Source of the DNA: Paenibacillus algorifonticola
GTDB taxonomy: Bacteria > Bacillota > Bacilli > Paenibacillales > Paenibacillaceae
Direction of reading: 5' to 3'
Assembly: GCF_000971975.1 (NCBI RefSeq)
Contig: NZ_KQ040778.1
Coordinates: 1 to 64,000, forward strand
DNA: 64,000 bases
Of the stretch, positions 1 through 8,591 are shown in pieces. How positions within the stretch are numbered: position 1 is the stretch's first letter; the number at the start of each line of letters is the position of its first letter. The position numbers and the translations under genes are program-made. The notes beneath the pieces were generated by a model that searched no databases, was not told the origin of the DNA, and saw nothing but the letters and a program-made list of their open reading frames with translations.

Positions 1-2
1 TT

Positions 3-95
3 TTGTGCGCAAATTTCGATGCTACAGAAAGTTATGAAGATTCAGAGAACATTTATGCAACGCTAGTGAGATTTGATGAAGTAAATATAATATAG
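3..95 (+). CDS. C-terminal tail of an upstream gene (partial)
   Basis: An open frame enters from the window edge and ends at TAG 93-95, encoding about 30 residues that end ..VRFDEVNII. The other two forward frames are closed within 70 bases. It stops 9 bases before the ABC permease start, and the permease ribosome site (AGGAGG near 94-99) overlaps the stop, which is a typical operon junction. Base composition is AT-rich like the two following genes, so it probably belongs to the same transporter operon. Too little is visible to name the product. Confidence 0.5.
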   Translation: MCANFDATESYEDSENIYATLVRFDEVNII

Positions 96-104
96 GAGGA
101 CATT

Positions 105-791
105 ATGTTTGGTATTGTTTTGAAAGAGTATCTGGGGCTAATAAAAGGTGTGAAATCTTTTCTTGTCATTCTATTTGTAACATCCGTATCTATTTGGGCT
201 GCTCAGTATGCTTCAAGCAGTACATTTTTGACAGAGGCATCCGGAGATTCTCAAGGAACGGAGCTTGCGGGGTTATCTTTTATTTTTATTTTGTTCGGGG
301 CATTGTTTATCTATATACTATCCCATGATATTGTAAACCGCGATATTGAATTGCAAAGAATAAGGCTCCTCATTACAAAAACATCTCGAAAAAACGTAAT
401 AGTTGGCAAGTTTATATCGGTATTTTCTTTTTGGGCAAGCGTTACTCTAATCACCTTTGTTTGTATTTCTATCAGTACTCAAACTTTTTATATTGCTCCA
501 TTAATTTTATTGTGGGTTTTCATAGCATTTCATTCTGGAGTAGCGATAATGATGTCCACTATTATTACGAAACATAGCTATACGGTACTTATCAGTTTAA
601 TTGGCGGGCTTGTAATTCCAGGTGTAGGGATATGGAGTTTATTTAACAAATCAGTTATAGCCAAAGTTTTAAATTATGCGCTGCCTTATTATATTGCAAT
701 GGATGATTATCGCTTTATTGCTTTAACAGTTGTTGAGGTTGCTATTATGTTAATAATCTCAATTATCGTTTTTGAAAGAAAGGAACTCTAG
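105..791 (+). CDS. ABC-2 type transporter permease
   Basis: A 228-residue membrane protein with about six hydrophobic segments (roughly residues 17-35, 53-75, 100-123, 127-147, 152-175 and 205-223), the usual topology of an ABC-2 permease half. ATG 105 follows AGGAGGACATT, a strong ribosome site. The ATPase gene starts 5 bp after its stop, so the two should form one exporter, although the substrate (bacteriocin, antibiotic or lipid) cannot be read from sequence. The gene is clearly more AT-rich than most of the window. Family assignment rests on topology plus the adjacent ATPase. Confidence 0.8.
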   Translation: MFGIVLKEYLGLIKGVKSFLVILFVTSVSIWAAQYASSSTFLTEASGDSQGTELAGLSFIFILFGALFIYILSHDIVNRDIELQRIRLLITKTSRKNVIVGKFISVFSFWASVTLITFVCISISTQTFYIAPLILLWVFIAFHSGVAIMMSTIITKHSYTVLISLIGGLVIPGVGIWSLFNKSVIAKVLNYALPYYIAMDDYRFIALTVVEVAIMLIISIIVFERKEL

Positions 792-796
792 TTCAG

Positions 797-1717
797 ATGA
801 CTATACTAAAAGTGGACGGATTAACCAAGGAATATAGAAATCATAAGGTAGTGGATGAAATTAGCTTTTCACTAAATAAGGGTGAGATTTTTGCCTTTCT
901 AGGCAGGAATGGGGCCGGGAAGAGCACTACGATAAATATGTTGACAGGAATTTTAAAACCTACTCGTGGAAGTATAGAAATCTTTGACCAACCTTACGAA
1001 AATTTAAATCGAATTAAATCGCGTATGGGTGTTCTGCCTGATAACAGCAATTATTATAATGACATGACTGCCCTGCAGCATATGTTTTTTTTCGCTCGCA
1101 TTAAAGGCTTTGGGGCAAACAAGAAAGCGATGCTCGAATTGTTAGAGGAAGTTGGCTTAGGAGAGCATGCTAATAAGAAAGTAGGCAAATTCTCGTTAGG
1201 AATGAAAAAGAAATTAGGTATCGCTCAAGCCTTAATTGGCACTCCTGAATTGCTCTTTCTTGACGAACCGACCTCAACGCTTGATATTGAGTCATCTATT
1301 ATAATTCGAGATTTAATTATAAAATGGGCCTCACAAGGAACCACTGTGTTTATGACCTCGCATAACCTTGATGAGGTGGAAAGAGTGTGCAGTCGCATCG
1401 CTATACTTCATAAAGGGAAAATTGAGAAAATAGGGAGTATGAAGGAGTTGCAGCAGTCTCATGATGAGCATGTTCGACTAAAAATTAAATATCAATCCAA
1501 TACCGAGAATGAATTTCAACTATGGATGAATGAAATGAACCAATTCGCAGAAATTGCAGCATGGAACAACGAATGGGTGGAATTAAACATAGCAAACGAA
1601 GGCGTAATTCCTCATATAGTCAATGGAGCAGTTCGCTATCATTTAGACCTATTTCGAATAGAGGTTGAACATACTTCATTGGAAACCATTTTTGTTAACC
1701 ACGAGAATAAAGATTGA
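797..1717 (+). CDS. ABC transporter ATP-binding protein
   Basis: A 306-residue ATPase of the CcmA/drug-exporter class. Walker A is GRNGAGKST (residues 36-44), the signature is the degenerate SLGMK (about 133-137), Walker B is LLFLDE (about 152-157) and the switch histidine is H189 in MTSHN. The approximately 90-residue C-terminal extension after the nucleotide domain is common in exporters paired with ABC-2 permeases. Start ATG 797 is 5 bp after the permease stop. It energises export through the permease encoded just upstream; cargo is unknown. Composition is AT-rich like its partner. Confidence 0.9.
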   Translation: MTILKVDGLTKEYRNHKVVDEISFSLNKGEIFAFLGRNGAGKSTTINMLTGILKPTRGSIEIFDQPYENLNRIKSRMGVLPDNSNYYNDMTALQHMFFFARIKGFGANKKAMLELLEEVGLGEHANKKVGKFSLGMKKKLGIAQALIGTPELLFLDEPTSTLDIESSIIIRDLIIKWASQGTTVFMTSHNLDEVERVCSRIAILHKGKIEKIGSMKELQQSHDEHVRLKIKYQSNTENEFQLWMNEMNQFAEIAAWNNEWVELNIANEGVIPHIVNGAVRYHLDLFRIEVEHTSLETIFVNHENKD

Positions 1718-1780
1718 AAAATAATGCTCTTTTGGCATAAAACAGTTTGCCCGGTTGTAATTATGAGGGAAGAACCTATT

Positions 1781-2137
1781 TTGCCAGAAGGGAGAGGGCT
1801 GTCCATTACGAAGCAACAGCTGCCGCGAAGCTCGCTACTTTCTATTGGAGGAATGCTGCTTCCCCTTGTCATTCATGGCATTCATTTGCTGCTGCCACTG
1901 CTGCTGACAGGAAGTATAGCAATGGAAAGCAGCATGCATAGGCATCACGGCGAAGCGGCCACTTCGGGAACCAATTGGGTAAACTGGCTGCTTAGCGGCA
2001 TTACGGCTATCTCGGTCATCGTCACGATCATTTATTTGTACCGAATCTGGACCAGCAAAACCTGCAGCAAAACGAGCGCATGGCTGTACACGGGCATTTC
2101 CGTTGTCTGTTTTGTGCTCATCGCCGCAACATTATAG
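1781..2137 (+). CDS. Small membrane protein, unknown function
   Basis: About 118 residues with three hydrophobic segments: one after an approximately 18-residue basic N-terminus, then a short linker carrying MHRHHGE, then two more near the C-terminus. I chose TTG 1781 because GAGGGAAG lies 9 bases upstream; ATG 1763 and ATG 1724 are in the same frame but have no visible ribosome site. GC content rises here relative to the ABC genes, so it probably marks the return to host-like sequence. I do not recognise a family. The His-rich linker could bind a metal, but that is speculation. Confidence 0.55.
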   Translation: MPEGRGLSITKQQLPRSSLLSIGGMLLPLVIHGIHLLLPLLLTGSIAMESSMHRHHGEAATSGTNWVNWLLSGITAISVIVTIIYLYRIWTSKTCSKTSAWLYTGISVVCFVLIAATL

Positions 2138-2247
2138 GACAACTGGGAAGGCTTGAGGCCGAGTAGCAGCCGGAGCTTTCTTTTTTTTGCAAAAATCTTC
2201 TGTTGCGCTTCCTATTGAATTTTGCTCTAATGAAAGTAACAGAATGA

Positions 2248-3552
2248 ATGAGCACTCTTCGGAAAATGGAGAGATTCGAAAGGAAGCAGCAGAAGATGGA
2301 AACGAAAGCCCGATTGCATAAATTTGGCATGCAAATGACTCCCCGTGTATGGTATAACGCCAAAATTGATGTGGGCGCTTCACTATTATTTAGCTTGTTT
2401 AATGTCGTGCTTAATCAGTTTTACATGCCGTTCGCGATACAGCAGGGGGCGACGAACTTTCAGGTAGGGCTATTGTCGGCTGCTCCGGCAATTGGCCTTA
2501 TTTTCTCGCCGCTGTGGGCGAACTGGATTGAGAAGAGCAACAATCCGAAGCCATTTGTGATCATTCCTAACTTAATTGGCAGGCTGCTTCTGCTGCTTCC
2601 GGCTTTGTTCGCTCATCCTTCGGTGTTTGTGGCAACGGCGCTCGTTTTTCAAATTTTAATGGGGATTCAAGCTCCGGCTTATGCTGCACTGGTGTCCCGC
2701 ATGTACCCGCCCGATGTAAGAGGCAGGCTGATGGGGTATGTGCGAGTGGCTATGGGAGCCATTATGATCCCACTAGCCTATTTGGTCGGTAAATGGGCGG
2801 ATACATCCGGTACGTCCTGGCCGCTCGTCTGCGCAGCCGCCGCTGGTACATTGTCAATATTGCTGTTCCAAACGCTGCGTCTGCCGAAAATCCCGTTGAA
2901 AAAGCTGGAGGCTCCCGGCGCATCCGTCACCCGGTTCTCGCTGCGCGACCAGTGGAAGCTCGTGTCGGGCAATAAGAAGCTGGCAGTGTTGCTGGCAGCA
3001 ACGTCGTTTGCTGGCTTCGGCAATATGCTGTCCATCCCGCTTTATCAAATTATTCAGGTGCAGGTGCTTGAACTAAGCAATGTGCAAATTGGTTATGCAC
3101 GCGTCGCTTATTTTATCGGACTGCTGGTGACGTATTTTATTGCGGGCTGGATGATTGACCGTTTTGATATCCGCTATACGATACTAGGCGGCATTGCAGC
3201 ATATGCCATCGTTCCAATGCTTTATGGATGGATAGGTACCTATCCCGCTGTCATTCTCGGCAACGGTATTCAGGGAATTGGCGAAGCGATTTGGGATATT
3301 GGCATCCTTTCTTATATTTTTAGACTTGCTCCCGGCCGGGAGGCGGTCGTGTTCGGCATCCATCTGATGCTGTTCGGCGTGAGAGGCACGCTTGGGCCAT
3401 TGCTGAGCGCAGGTTTGTCGGACAGTGTGCCGCTGAGTACGCTGCTTATCGGGGCTGCTATTTTTGGCTGGATCGGGACGCTGCTCTTTGTAATCGGCAA
3501 CCGCAAGCGGGCGGGGACGCCGCTTTCAAACGGTACTACGCTAGGAGAATAA
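2248..3552 (+). CDS. MFS transporter
   Basis: A 434-residue protein with about twelve hydrophobic segments and a central basic loop (around residues 195-230), the standard major facilitator layout. The A-motif-like stretch between helices 2 and 3 reads IFSPLWANWIEKSNNPKP, and MYPPDVRGRLMGYVRV after helix 5 is typical of this MFS subgroup. The start is uncertain: ATG 2248 has no clear ribosome site, while in-frame ATG 2296 follows AAGGAAG at a longer spacing. It stands alone between a small membrane gene and an esterase. Substrate unknown; the direction (import or efflux) is not evident. Confidence 0.85.
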   Translation: MSTLRKMERFERKQQKMETKARLHKFGMQMTPRVWYNAKIDVGASLLFSLFNVVLNQFYMPFAIQQGATNFQVGLLSAAPAIGLIFSPLWANWIEKSNNPKPFVIIPNLIGRLLLLLPALFAHPSVFVATALVFQILMGIQAPAYAALVSRMYPPDVRGRLMGYVRVAMGAIMIPLAYLVGKWADTSGTSWPLVCAAAAGTLSILLFQTLRLPKIPLKKLEAPGASVTRFSLRDQWKLVSGNKKLAVLLAATSFAGFGNMLSIPLYQIIQVQVLELSNVQIGYARVAYFIGLLVTYFIAGWMIDRFDIRYTILGGIAAYAIVPMLYGWIGTYPAVILGNGIQGIGEAIWDIGILSYIFRLAPGREAVVFGIHLMLFGVRGTLGPLLSAGLSDSVPLSTLLIGAAIFGWIGTLLFVIGNRKRAGTPLSNGTTLGE

Positions 3553-3560
3553 AACAGGCA

Positions 3561-3578
3561 GCAGGACAGCTGTCCTGC
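3561..3578. repeat. Perfect 18-bp palindrome after the MFS gene
   Basis: GCAGGACAGCTGTCCTGC is its own reverse complement with no loop, 9 bp after the MFS stop. There is no T-run, so it is a poor intrinsic terminator; it could be an operator or an mRNA-end hairpin. Confidence 0.5.
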
Positions 3579-3587
3579 GTACAACTT

Positions 3588-3601
3588 AGAGAACGCTTAC
3601 A
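3588..3601 (+). promoter_or_regulatory. Possible CcpA (cre) site
   Basis: AGAGAACGCTTACA matches the cre consensus TGWAARCGYTWNCW at 12 of 14 positions and lies 47 bp upstream of the rhamnogalacturonan acetylesterase start. Carbon catabolite control of a pectin gene would make sense. The match is by eye and could be chance. Confidence 0.3.
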
Positions 3602-3647
3602 ACCAGATGAGAAAAGGGTGATGATCATTTAAAGGAGGAAAACAAAA

Positions 3648-4754
3648 ATGACAGATGTTTTTCGATTTGATTTTGGTATTGGAGCTGCGAGGGACGAGCA
3701 TGTGAAGGTAACGGACTCTACGTTGTACGAGCCAGACAGAGGCTACGGATTCAGCTCGGTGACGAAGGTGGCGGCGAAGAGCCGAGAGGAAGCAGAGGGC
3801 ATGGGCAGCGACTTCTGCATTCCCGTGGAAACCTCTTTTTTACTTGATGTCGAAAATGGTGTCTATACCGTGAATCTGTTAATTGGCGATGCCATAACAG
3901 CTACGGAGACGACGATCAAAGCAGGCTGCGGTCGGCTCGTTGCCCAGCGCTTAAGGACGGTAGCAGGCGAATTTATCCGCTACAGCTTTTCCTTGTCGGT
4001 AAGGGATGGACAAATCCGCCTGGCCTTTACGGGGCTGGCGCCGCGCATTAATGCGTTGGAGGTGCTTTCTTCCAACCAGACGGTCACCGTCTTTCTTGCC
4101 GGAGATTCCACGGTTACGGATCAGCCGGAGGATGGCTATCCCTATGCAGGCTGGGGCCAAATGCTGCCCAAATGGTTCAAGCAGGACGCAGCCATTGAGA
4201 ACAGGGCGGTTTCCGGACGCAGCTCCAAAAGCTTTATCGGAGAAGGCCGTCTGGATGAAATCTGGCAATGGATGAAGCCGCGGGACGTGTTGATAATTCA
4301 GTTCGGTCATAATGACCAGAAGCCCGATGAGGAGCGGCGCACGGAGCCTTTTACCACTTATAAGGAATATTTAAAACGATACATAGACGGGGCCCGGCAG
4401 CGCGAGGCGCTTCCCGTGCTGGTGACATCCGTACAGCGGAGATTTTATGAAGCGGATGGCCGTCTCATCGATACGCACGGCGACTATTTGATTGCGATGA
4501 GGGAGCTTGCCGAGGAGGAAAATGTGCCGTTAATCGACTTGGCGGAGGAAAGCCGCAAGCTGTTTGAGGAGCTTGGGCCGGAAGCGACCAAATCGGTATT
4601 TATGTGGGCGGCGCCAGGCGAGTTTATGAATTTCCCGAATGGTGTAGAGGACAATACGCATTTTCAGGAGCGCGGTGCGCTGCAAGTGGCCGGCCTTGTT
4701 GTGGAGCAGCTGAAGCAATTGAGGCTGGGGGCTATTCAGGTCGCATTCCGCTAA
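3648..4754 (+). CDS. Rhamnogalacturonan acetylesterase-like SGNH hydrolase
   Basis: 368 residues. The C-terminal part (about 145-360) is an SGNH/GDSL esterase: nucleophile S154 in GDSTVTD, block with Gly in GWGQMLP, FGHND, and the late DNTHF supplying the Asp-His pair. These match the rhamnogalacturonan acetylesterase family (YesT/RhgT in Bacillus), which deacetylates pectin backbone. About 130 N-terminal residues (..FRFDFGIG.., ..DRGYGF..) form the extra beta domain seen in Firmicute members. There is no signal peptide, suggesting action on imported oligosaccharides. ATG 3648 follows AAAGGAGG. It is monocistronic, with a possible cre site upstream. Confidence 0.85.
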   Translation: MTDVFRFDFGIGAARDEHVKVTDSTLYEPDRGYGFSSVTKVAAKSREEAEGMGSDFCIPVETSFLLDVENGVYTVNLLIGDAITATETTIKAGCGRLVAQRLRTVAGEFIRYSFSLSVRDGQIRLAFTGLAPRINALEVLSSNQTVTVFLAGDSTVTDQPEDGYPYAGWGQMLPKWFKQDAAIENRAVSGRSSKSFIGEGRLDEIWQWMKPRDVLIIQFGHNDQKPDEERRTEPFTTYKEYLKRYIDGARQREALPVLVTSVQRRFYEADGRLIDTHGDYLIAMRELAEEENVPLIDLAEESRKLFEELGPEATKSVFMWAAPGEFMNFPNGVEDNTHFQERGALQVAGLVVEQLKQLRLGAIQVAFR

Positions 4755-4884
4755 GCGTTGTTTTCGCTAAGTACGATCGGCATATTCAGCGGACGTTCAG
4801 GCGGCATTCATACGGTGTTCATAATGGTTTGATAAGCTGAGCTTGTACATTCAAGCAAGGCTTATTGAAAGGAAGCGAACCCTT

Positions 4885-5613
4885 ATGAAAAATTGGAAAA
4901 CACTACTTAGCACGATTCTCATAACCGCCACTTTAGCTGCATGCAGTGCCAATCAGACAGCAACGACTACGACTGCTGCTGCAGGCACGGAAGCGGCTGC
5001 GGCGCAGAGTGAGACACAAGCGGATGCTGGTGCTGGGCAAGCGCAGGGCGATCCGGGCCAAGGCGGCATGATGATGGGAGGCACAATGGGCAAAATCAAA
5101 TCCATTGATGGACAGACCATTACGTTGTACAAATCTTCCTTCACGCCAGGCGACCGCCAAGGAGGCGGGCAGCCTCCAGCGCAAGGCGATGCACAGCAGG
5201 GCGAAGCGGGAACTGCGCCGGATGGAACACAGCCGGAGCCGCCGGCACAGGATGACGGACAAGCTGCTCAAGGTCAGGGCGGTGGCCGGATGAATATGGA
5301 GAACATGTTCACCGAGGAGACGGTGGAAGTGACTGTGACCGATGCGACAACGATTACAGCCATTTCCTTCGAAAATGACCAGCGAGTGGAAACAACCAAG
5401 ACGCTCGCTGACCTGAAGGCCGATGACATTGTCACCTACACGGTAACCGATGGCACCCAGGATGCGGCGACGATTCAAATCGGCGGCATGATGGGTGGAG
5501 GAATGAGCGGCGGCCGTCCAGGCAGCCAAGGTGCAGGTGGTGGTGCGGCGAGCCAAGGCTCAGATGCAGCGGCAGAAGCATCCCCAGAAGCATCCCGGGC
5601 AGCAACTTCATAA
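4885..5613 (+). CDS. Gly/Gln/Ala-rich lipoprotein, DUF5666-like
   Basis: 242 residues starting at ATG 4885 (AAAGGAAG upstream), with a lipoprotein signal: basic MKNWK, hydrophobic stretch, then lipobox LAAC. The mature protein is low-complexity (Ala/Thr, then GQ- and PPAQ-rich runs and MMMGG clusters). A short ordered part, GKIKSIDGQTITL and VTVTDATTITAI followed by LADLKADDIVTYTV, resembles small OB-like DUF5666 domains. It is probably anchored to the outer membrane face and has no known function. The C-terminus reverts to Gly/Ser/Ala repeats. It has its own terminator and no operon partner. Confidence 0.7.
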   Translation: MKNWKTLLSTILITATLAACSANQTATTTTAAAGTEAAAAQSETQADAGAGQAQGDPGQGGMMMGGTMGKIKSIDGQTITLYKSSFTPGDRQGGGQPPAQGDAQQGEAGTAPDGTQPEPPAQDDGQAAQGQGGGRMNMENMFTEETVEVTVTDATTITAISFENDQRVETTKTLADLKADDIVTYTVTDGTQDAATIQIGGMMGGGMSGGRPGSQGAGGGAASQGSDAAAEASPEASRAATS

Positions 5614-5627
5614 GGATATTGCAACCG

Positions 5628-5670
5628 AAAAAAGGAAAGAGCGGTCTTATGGCTGCTCTTTCCTTTTTGT
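5628..5670 (+). terminator. Intrinsic terminator after the lipoprotein gene
   Basis: AAAGGAAAGAGC pairs with GCTCTTTCCTTT across a loop of about 12 bases and ends in a T-rich run. It lies 15 bp after the stop. Confidence 0.85.
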
Positions 5671-5762
5671 TTGTGAAAGAATAATAGACAAACTAACGGA
5701 ATAGATTTTGTTATATTGAGTCCAAATGCTAACATCTTTGCTTGCAAAGGGTGGAATCCATC

Positions 5763-6422
5763 ATGGATCGAACAAAATCATATATAAATTCCATTGATCC
5801 TCATACGGTTGCCACATTCCGGGCGCTGGTCGAAGCCATTGTGCCAAACACGCCTGCTCTTGCCGTGTACGGAGCGGAACAAGTGGCTGGTGCGGCAGAT
5901 TTGCACATTCATGAGTATATGATTTGGGAATTGGATCACAGCCTTTCGCTTTTTTTAGGAACACATCTTACCGTCGTTCCGCTAGCTGCACCTACTGCCC
6001 AATTGCTCAATGCTGGTGCTGTGGAGCTCGTCACCTCCGGGCGGGTACAGCATGCGCCAAATCATGTGGTTTGGGGAAGCAGTCCTTATGCCGCTCTTTC
6101 TCCTATCGACAGGATTCGGGTTTTAGCGATGCTTGAGCAGCTTGATGTTGACCTTGGCAGCTTGCCGCCTCCGTACCAGTATGATGGCGGCATTGTCCGG
6201 TTTATGATTGATTTTCTTAACAGGCAGACGATGTTTGGAAATTACTCGGAGTGGTCCGCCTACGGTACGACAAGGCTCGCCACGCCCACCGAGCGAAGAT
6301 TGGAATATTTCCCGATCAGCTGGAAGCAGGTCGGTTACCCAGGCGTCGTTCCGGGTTATCGGGCGCTGCTCGGTTATAAGTTGACCATCGTTCGTGAGGG
6401 AGGGGAATCTACCATTGTATGA
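5763..6422 (+). CDS. Gluconate 2-dehydrogenase subunit 3-like protein
   Basis: 219 residues, small-subunit partner of a GMC oxidoreductase. The N-terminus DPHTVATFRALVEAIVPNTP and the central SPIDRIRVLAMLEQLD are typical of the gluconate 2-dehydrogenase subunit 3 family. No Tat or Sec signal is visible although many relatives have one. ATG 5763 was preferred over 5742 because AAAGGGTGG lies just before it. The downstream GMC gene overlaps its last 8 bases, indicating translational coupling and a two-subunit enzyme. A cytochrome c third subunit is not present here. Confidence 0.75.
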   Translation: MDRTKSYINSIDPHTVATFRALVEAIVPNTPALAVYGAEQVAGAADLHIHEYMIWELDHSLSLFLGTHLTVVPLAAPTAQLLNAGAVELVTSGRVQHAPNHVVWGSSPYAALSPIDRIRVLAMLEQLDVDLGSLPPPYQYDGGIVRFMIDFLNRQTMFGNYSEWSAYGTTRLATPTERRLEYFPISWKQVGYPGVVPGYRALLGYKLTIVREGGESTIV

Positions 6423-8121
6423 TGCGGATGTAATTGTAATCGGATCTGGCGGCGGAGGCGCCGTCGCCGCCAAGGAGCTCGCGGAGGCTGGGCTGCAGGT
6501 ATTGGTGCTTGAAGCTGGCCCGTGGTATGGAAATAAAAACTGGCAAAATCCGAACAGCGAACGCGGAGGAGAATGGAGCTCCAGCTACAATGATTTGGAT
6601 GTGGGCCTCTACAAGAAGCTATACAATGGATATGAGAACAACATGAATGATGTGGTGTCCGGCGTGTTCCGCTTCGGGCCGGCAGACCGCCGGCGTACAC
6701 CTTGGCACCGAGTCATGCGCCAGAAGGGAGACATCTGGCAGCTTTCCGGAGTTGGAGGAACGACCCAGCATTATTGGACGCAGTCGCCGCGGGCCTTTCC
6801 GATTGCGGTTGACGGGATTTGGCCAATCAGCTATCAAGAGCTGATTCCTTATTACGAGAAAGCCGAAGCTACTTTGCCTGTCCAGTTTGCACCGACGACT
6901 CCGAAAGAAGAGCTTTTTTACTATGGGGCTAAAAAAGCGGGCTGGCAGCTCATACCAACACTCAATGTGACGACGCCGGGTTATCGCCCTAATCCAAACG
7001 CTATTCTCCCGACAAATGAACATCTTATGGACCCCAATTATTCATTGGAGCAATTATCCCATATGGAAGGGTGCACCTTGAAGGGGAATTGTGTCAATGG
7101 CTGCTCGGTCGGGCCATCAGTGGATAAAATCGCCAAGAGAAGTACCCTCGTCAGCTACATTCCTCTTGCGCTCAAAACCGGAAACGTAGCTATTCGTCCC
7201 AATTCCTTCGCGATTAAAATTTTAACAGAGCAGGACCCGAAAGAAGGGCTTCGTGCAACAGGTGTGCAATTTCGAGATACATGGACAGGGGAAATCGGGG
7301 AACTGAATGCCAAAACGGTCGTCATGGCTGCAGGCTGCATCGAATCTCCACGTCTGTGGCTGAATTCTGGACTGCCCCATAATGCTTGGGTAGGAAGAGG
7401 CTTGACCAATCATTGTTTTGACTGGGTTTCAGGCGTTTTTGATGAAAAGGAACTAATGAACATACTGGGCATGCCTGCCGTTTATCCGTATGTGGGGCAC
7501 ACTTCGGGAGCCAGAGTTGATATTCCGGGAACAGGGATTTTCCAAGTGTCCTGTTTGAGCCCGGGTTTAATGTCTTTTTTGACTTATGGCTTCAGCGAGG
7601 CAGGCTATAATGCCCTTAACCCTCCCGAGCCGGGAGCGCCTTGGGATATTCACGGCCGGGTCGTTGGTCCTCAATTGAAAGAGCTGATGATGAACTATAC
7701 GCGAACGATGACGATGCTGCTGCTCACAGATGACGAAACGCTTTACCACAATAGGGTTGAGGTGGATCCGCTGCTGAAGGACGAGAACGGCCCGATTCCG
7801 GTTGTCTATTATACTCCCAGCAAAAAAACGCTGCAAAGACGCGACAAATTAGCCAGATATGCTTCCGAGACGCTGAAGCAGGCAGGAGCCAAAACGATTA
7901 TTCGTTCGGATACGCCATTCAGCTTCATGCTCCATATTGAAAGCACGATGCGAATGGGGTACGTTACGGATACGAACTGCGAGGCGATGCAAGTCAAACG
8001 ATTATTCATCGCTGATAACAGCGTGCATTTCAACGGAATCGGCGGTCCGAATCCGACCCTTACCACACAAGCGCTGGCCACACGAACGGCCGAAAAGATT
8101 TTTAATAAATATTTTGTGTAA
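6415..8121 (+). CDS. GMC family oxidoreductase (large subunit)
   Basis: 568 residues starting at TTG 6415 with GGGAGGGG upstream. The N-terminal FAD-binding motif is DVIVIGSGGGGAVAAKELAE followed by LVLEAG; the C-terminal HFNGIGGPNPTLTTQALA is the GMC C-terminal signature region. A Cys-rich stretch CTLKGNCVNGC lies mid-protein as in membrane gluconate/sorbitol dehydrogenase large subunits. It overlaps the small-subunit gene by 8 bp. It probably oxidises a sugar or polyol; the electron acceptor is unclear because no cytochrome subunit accompanies it. Confidence 0.85.
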   Translation: MYDADVIVIGSGGGGAVAAKELAEAGLQVLVLEAGPWYGNKNWQNPNSERGGEWSSSYNDLDVGLYKKLYNGYENNMNDVVSGVFRFGPADRRRTPWHRVMRQKGDIWQLSGVGGTTQHYWTQSPRAFPIAVDGIWPISYQELIPYYEKAEATLPVQFAPTTPKEELFYYGAKKAGWQLIPTLNVTTPGYRPNPNAILPTNEHLMDPNYSLEQLSHMEGCTLKGNCVNGCSVGPSVDKIAKRSTLVSYIPLALKTGNVAIRPNSFAIKILTEQDPKEGLRATGVQFRDTWTGEIGELNAKTVVMAAGCIESPRLWLNSGLPHNAWVGRGLTNHCFDWVSGVFDEKELMNILGMPAVYPYVGHTSGARVDIPGTGIFQVSCLSPGLMSFLTYGFSEAGYNALNPPEPGAPWDIHGRVVGPQLKELMMNYTRTMTMLLLTDDETLYHNRVEVDPLLKDENGPIPVVYYTPSKKTLQRRDKLARYASETLKQAGAKTIIRSDTPFSFMLHIESTMRMGYVTDTNCEAMQVKRLFIADNSVHFNGIGGPNPTLTTQALATRTAEKIFNKYFV

Positions 8122-8289
8122 CGGTCAACTTGTTATTTAGGACCTGTATACAAACCCAAGTCGTCCTGCACTTCTTGCTTTGAGATTTTGATTGAGACAA
8201 ATCTATTCTGATTATCCGAGGCTGGGGAACAGAATAATGCGATTATTTCTTTGACCGCGCAGGCAGGGACGCCCTCCCCTTTTTGAAGG

Positions 8290-8460
8290 ACAGAGGTTCC
8301 GCTATTTTAGCTTTTTATACGATTTCAGCCTGTAAGCGGACAGGAAATCCGCTATTGCCTTCATGATTGCGTCAAAATGGCGATTGGTGGAGCATTAGCG
8401 GCTCCTGAGTCCGCAGGATTCTTCATTAACCGCTATCCTGTTGAAATAGCGGATTCTGTG
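8290..8460. repeat. Intergenic cluster of CCGCTAT / ATAGCGG motifs
   Basis: Between the GMC gene and the nir operon terminator, TCCGCTATT or close variants occur near 8297, 8347 and 8428, and an inverted copy AATAGCGGATT (8445-8455) is the exact complement of AATCCGCTATT (8346-8356). GCGG/CCGC short pairs fill the rest. No coding frame is supported in 8122-8529. It looks like a decayed palindromic intergenic repeat rather than a gene. Confidence 0.5.
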
Positions 8461-8529
8461 TCCACCAAGTTTCTGATACTCCCATTATCGTTTGCATACA
8501 CAACCTAGTAAGCGGCAGCAAGCGCTGCT

Positions 8530-8585
8530 TCAAATGCATGAGGCCCCGGGAAGCTAAGCTCCTCGGGGCCTCATGCATTTGAACT
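8530..8585. terminator. Strong bidirectional terminator hairpin
   Basis: TCAAATGCATGAGGCCCCG pairs with CGGGGCCTCATGCATTTGA, a 19-bp stem, with a T-rich stretch on the plus side. It separates the convergent GMC unit and nir-cobA operon and probably ends both. Confidence 0.8.
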
Positions 8586-8591
8586 TTTCTG

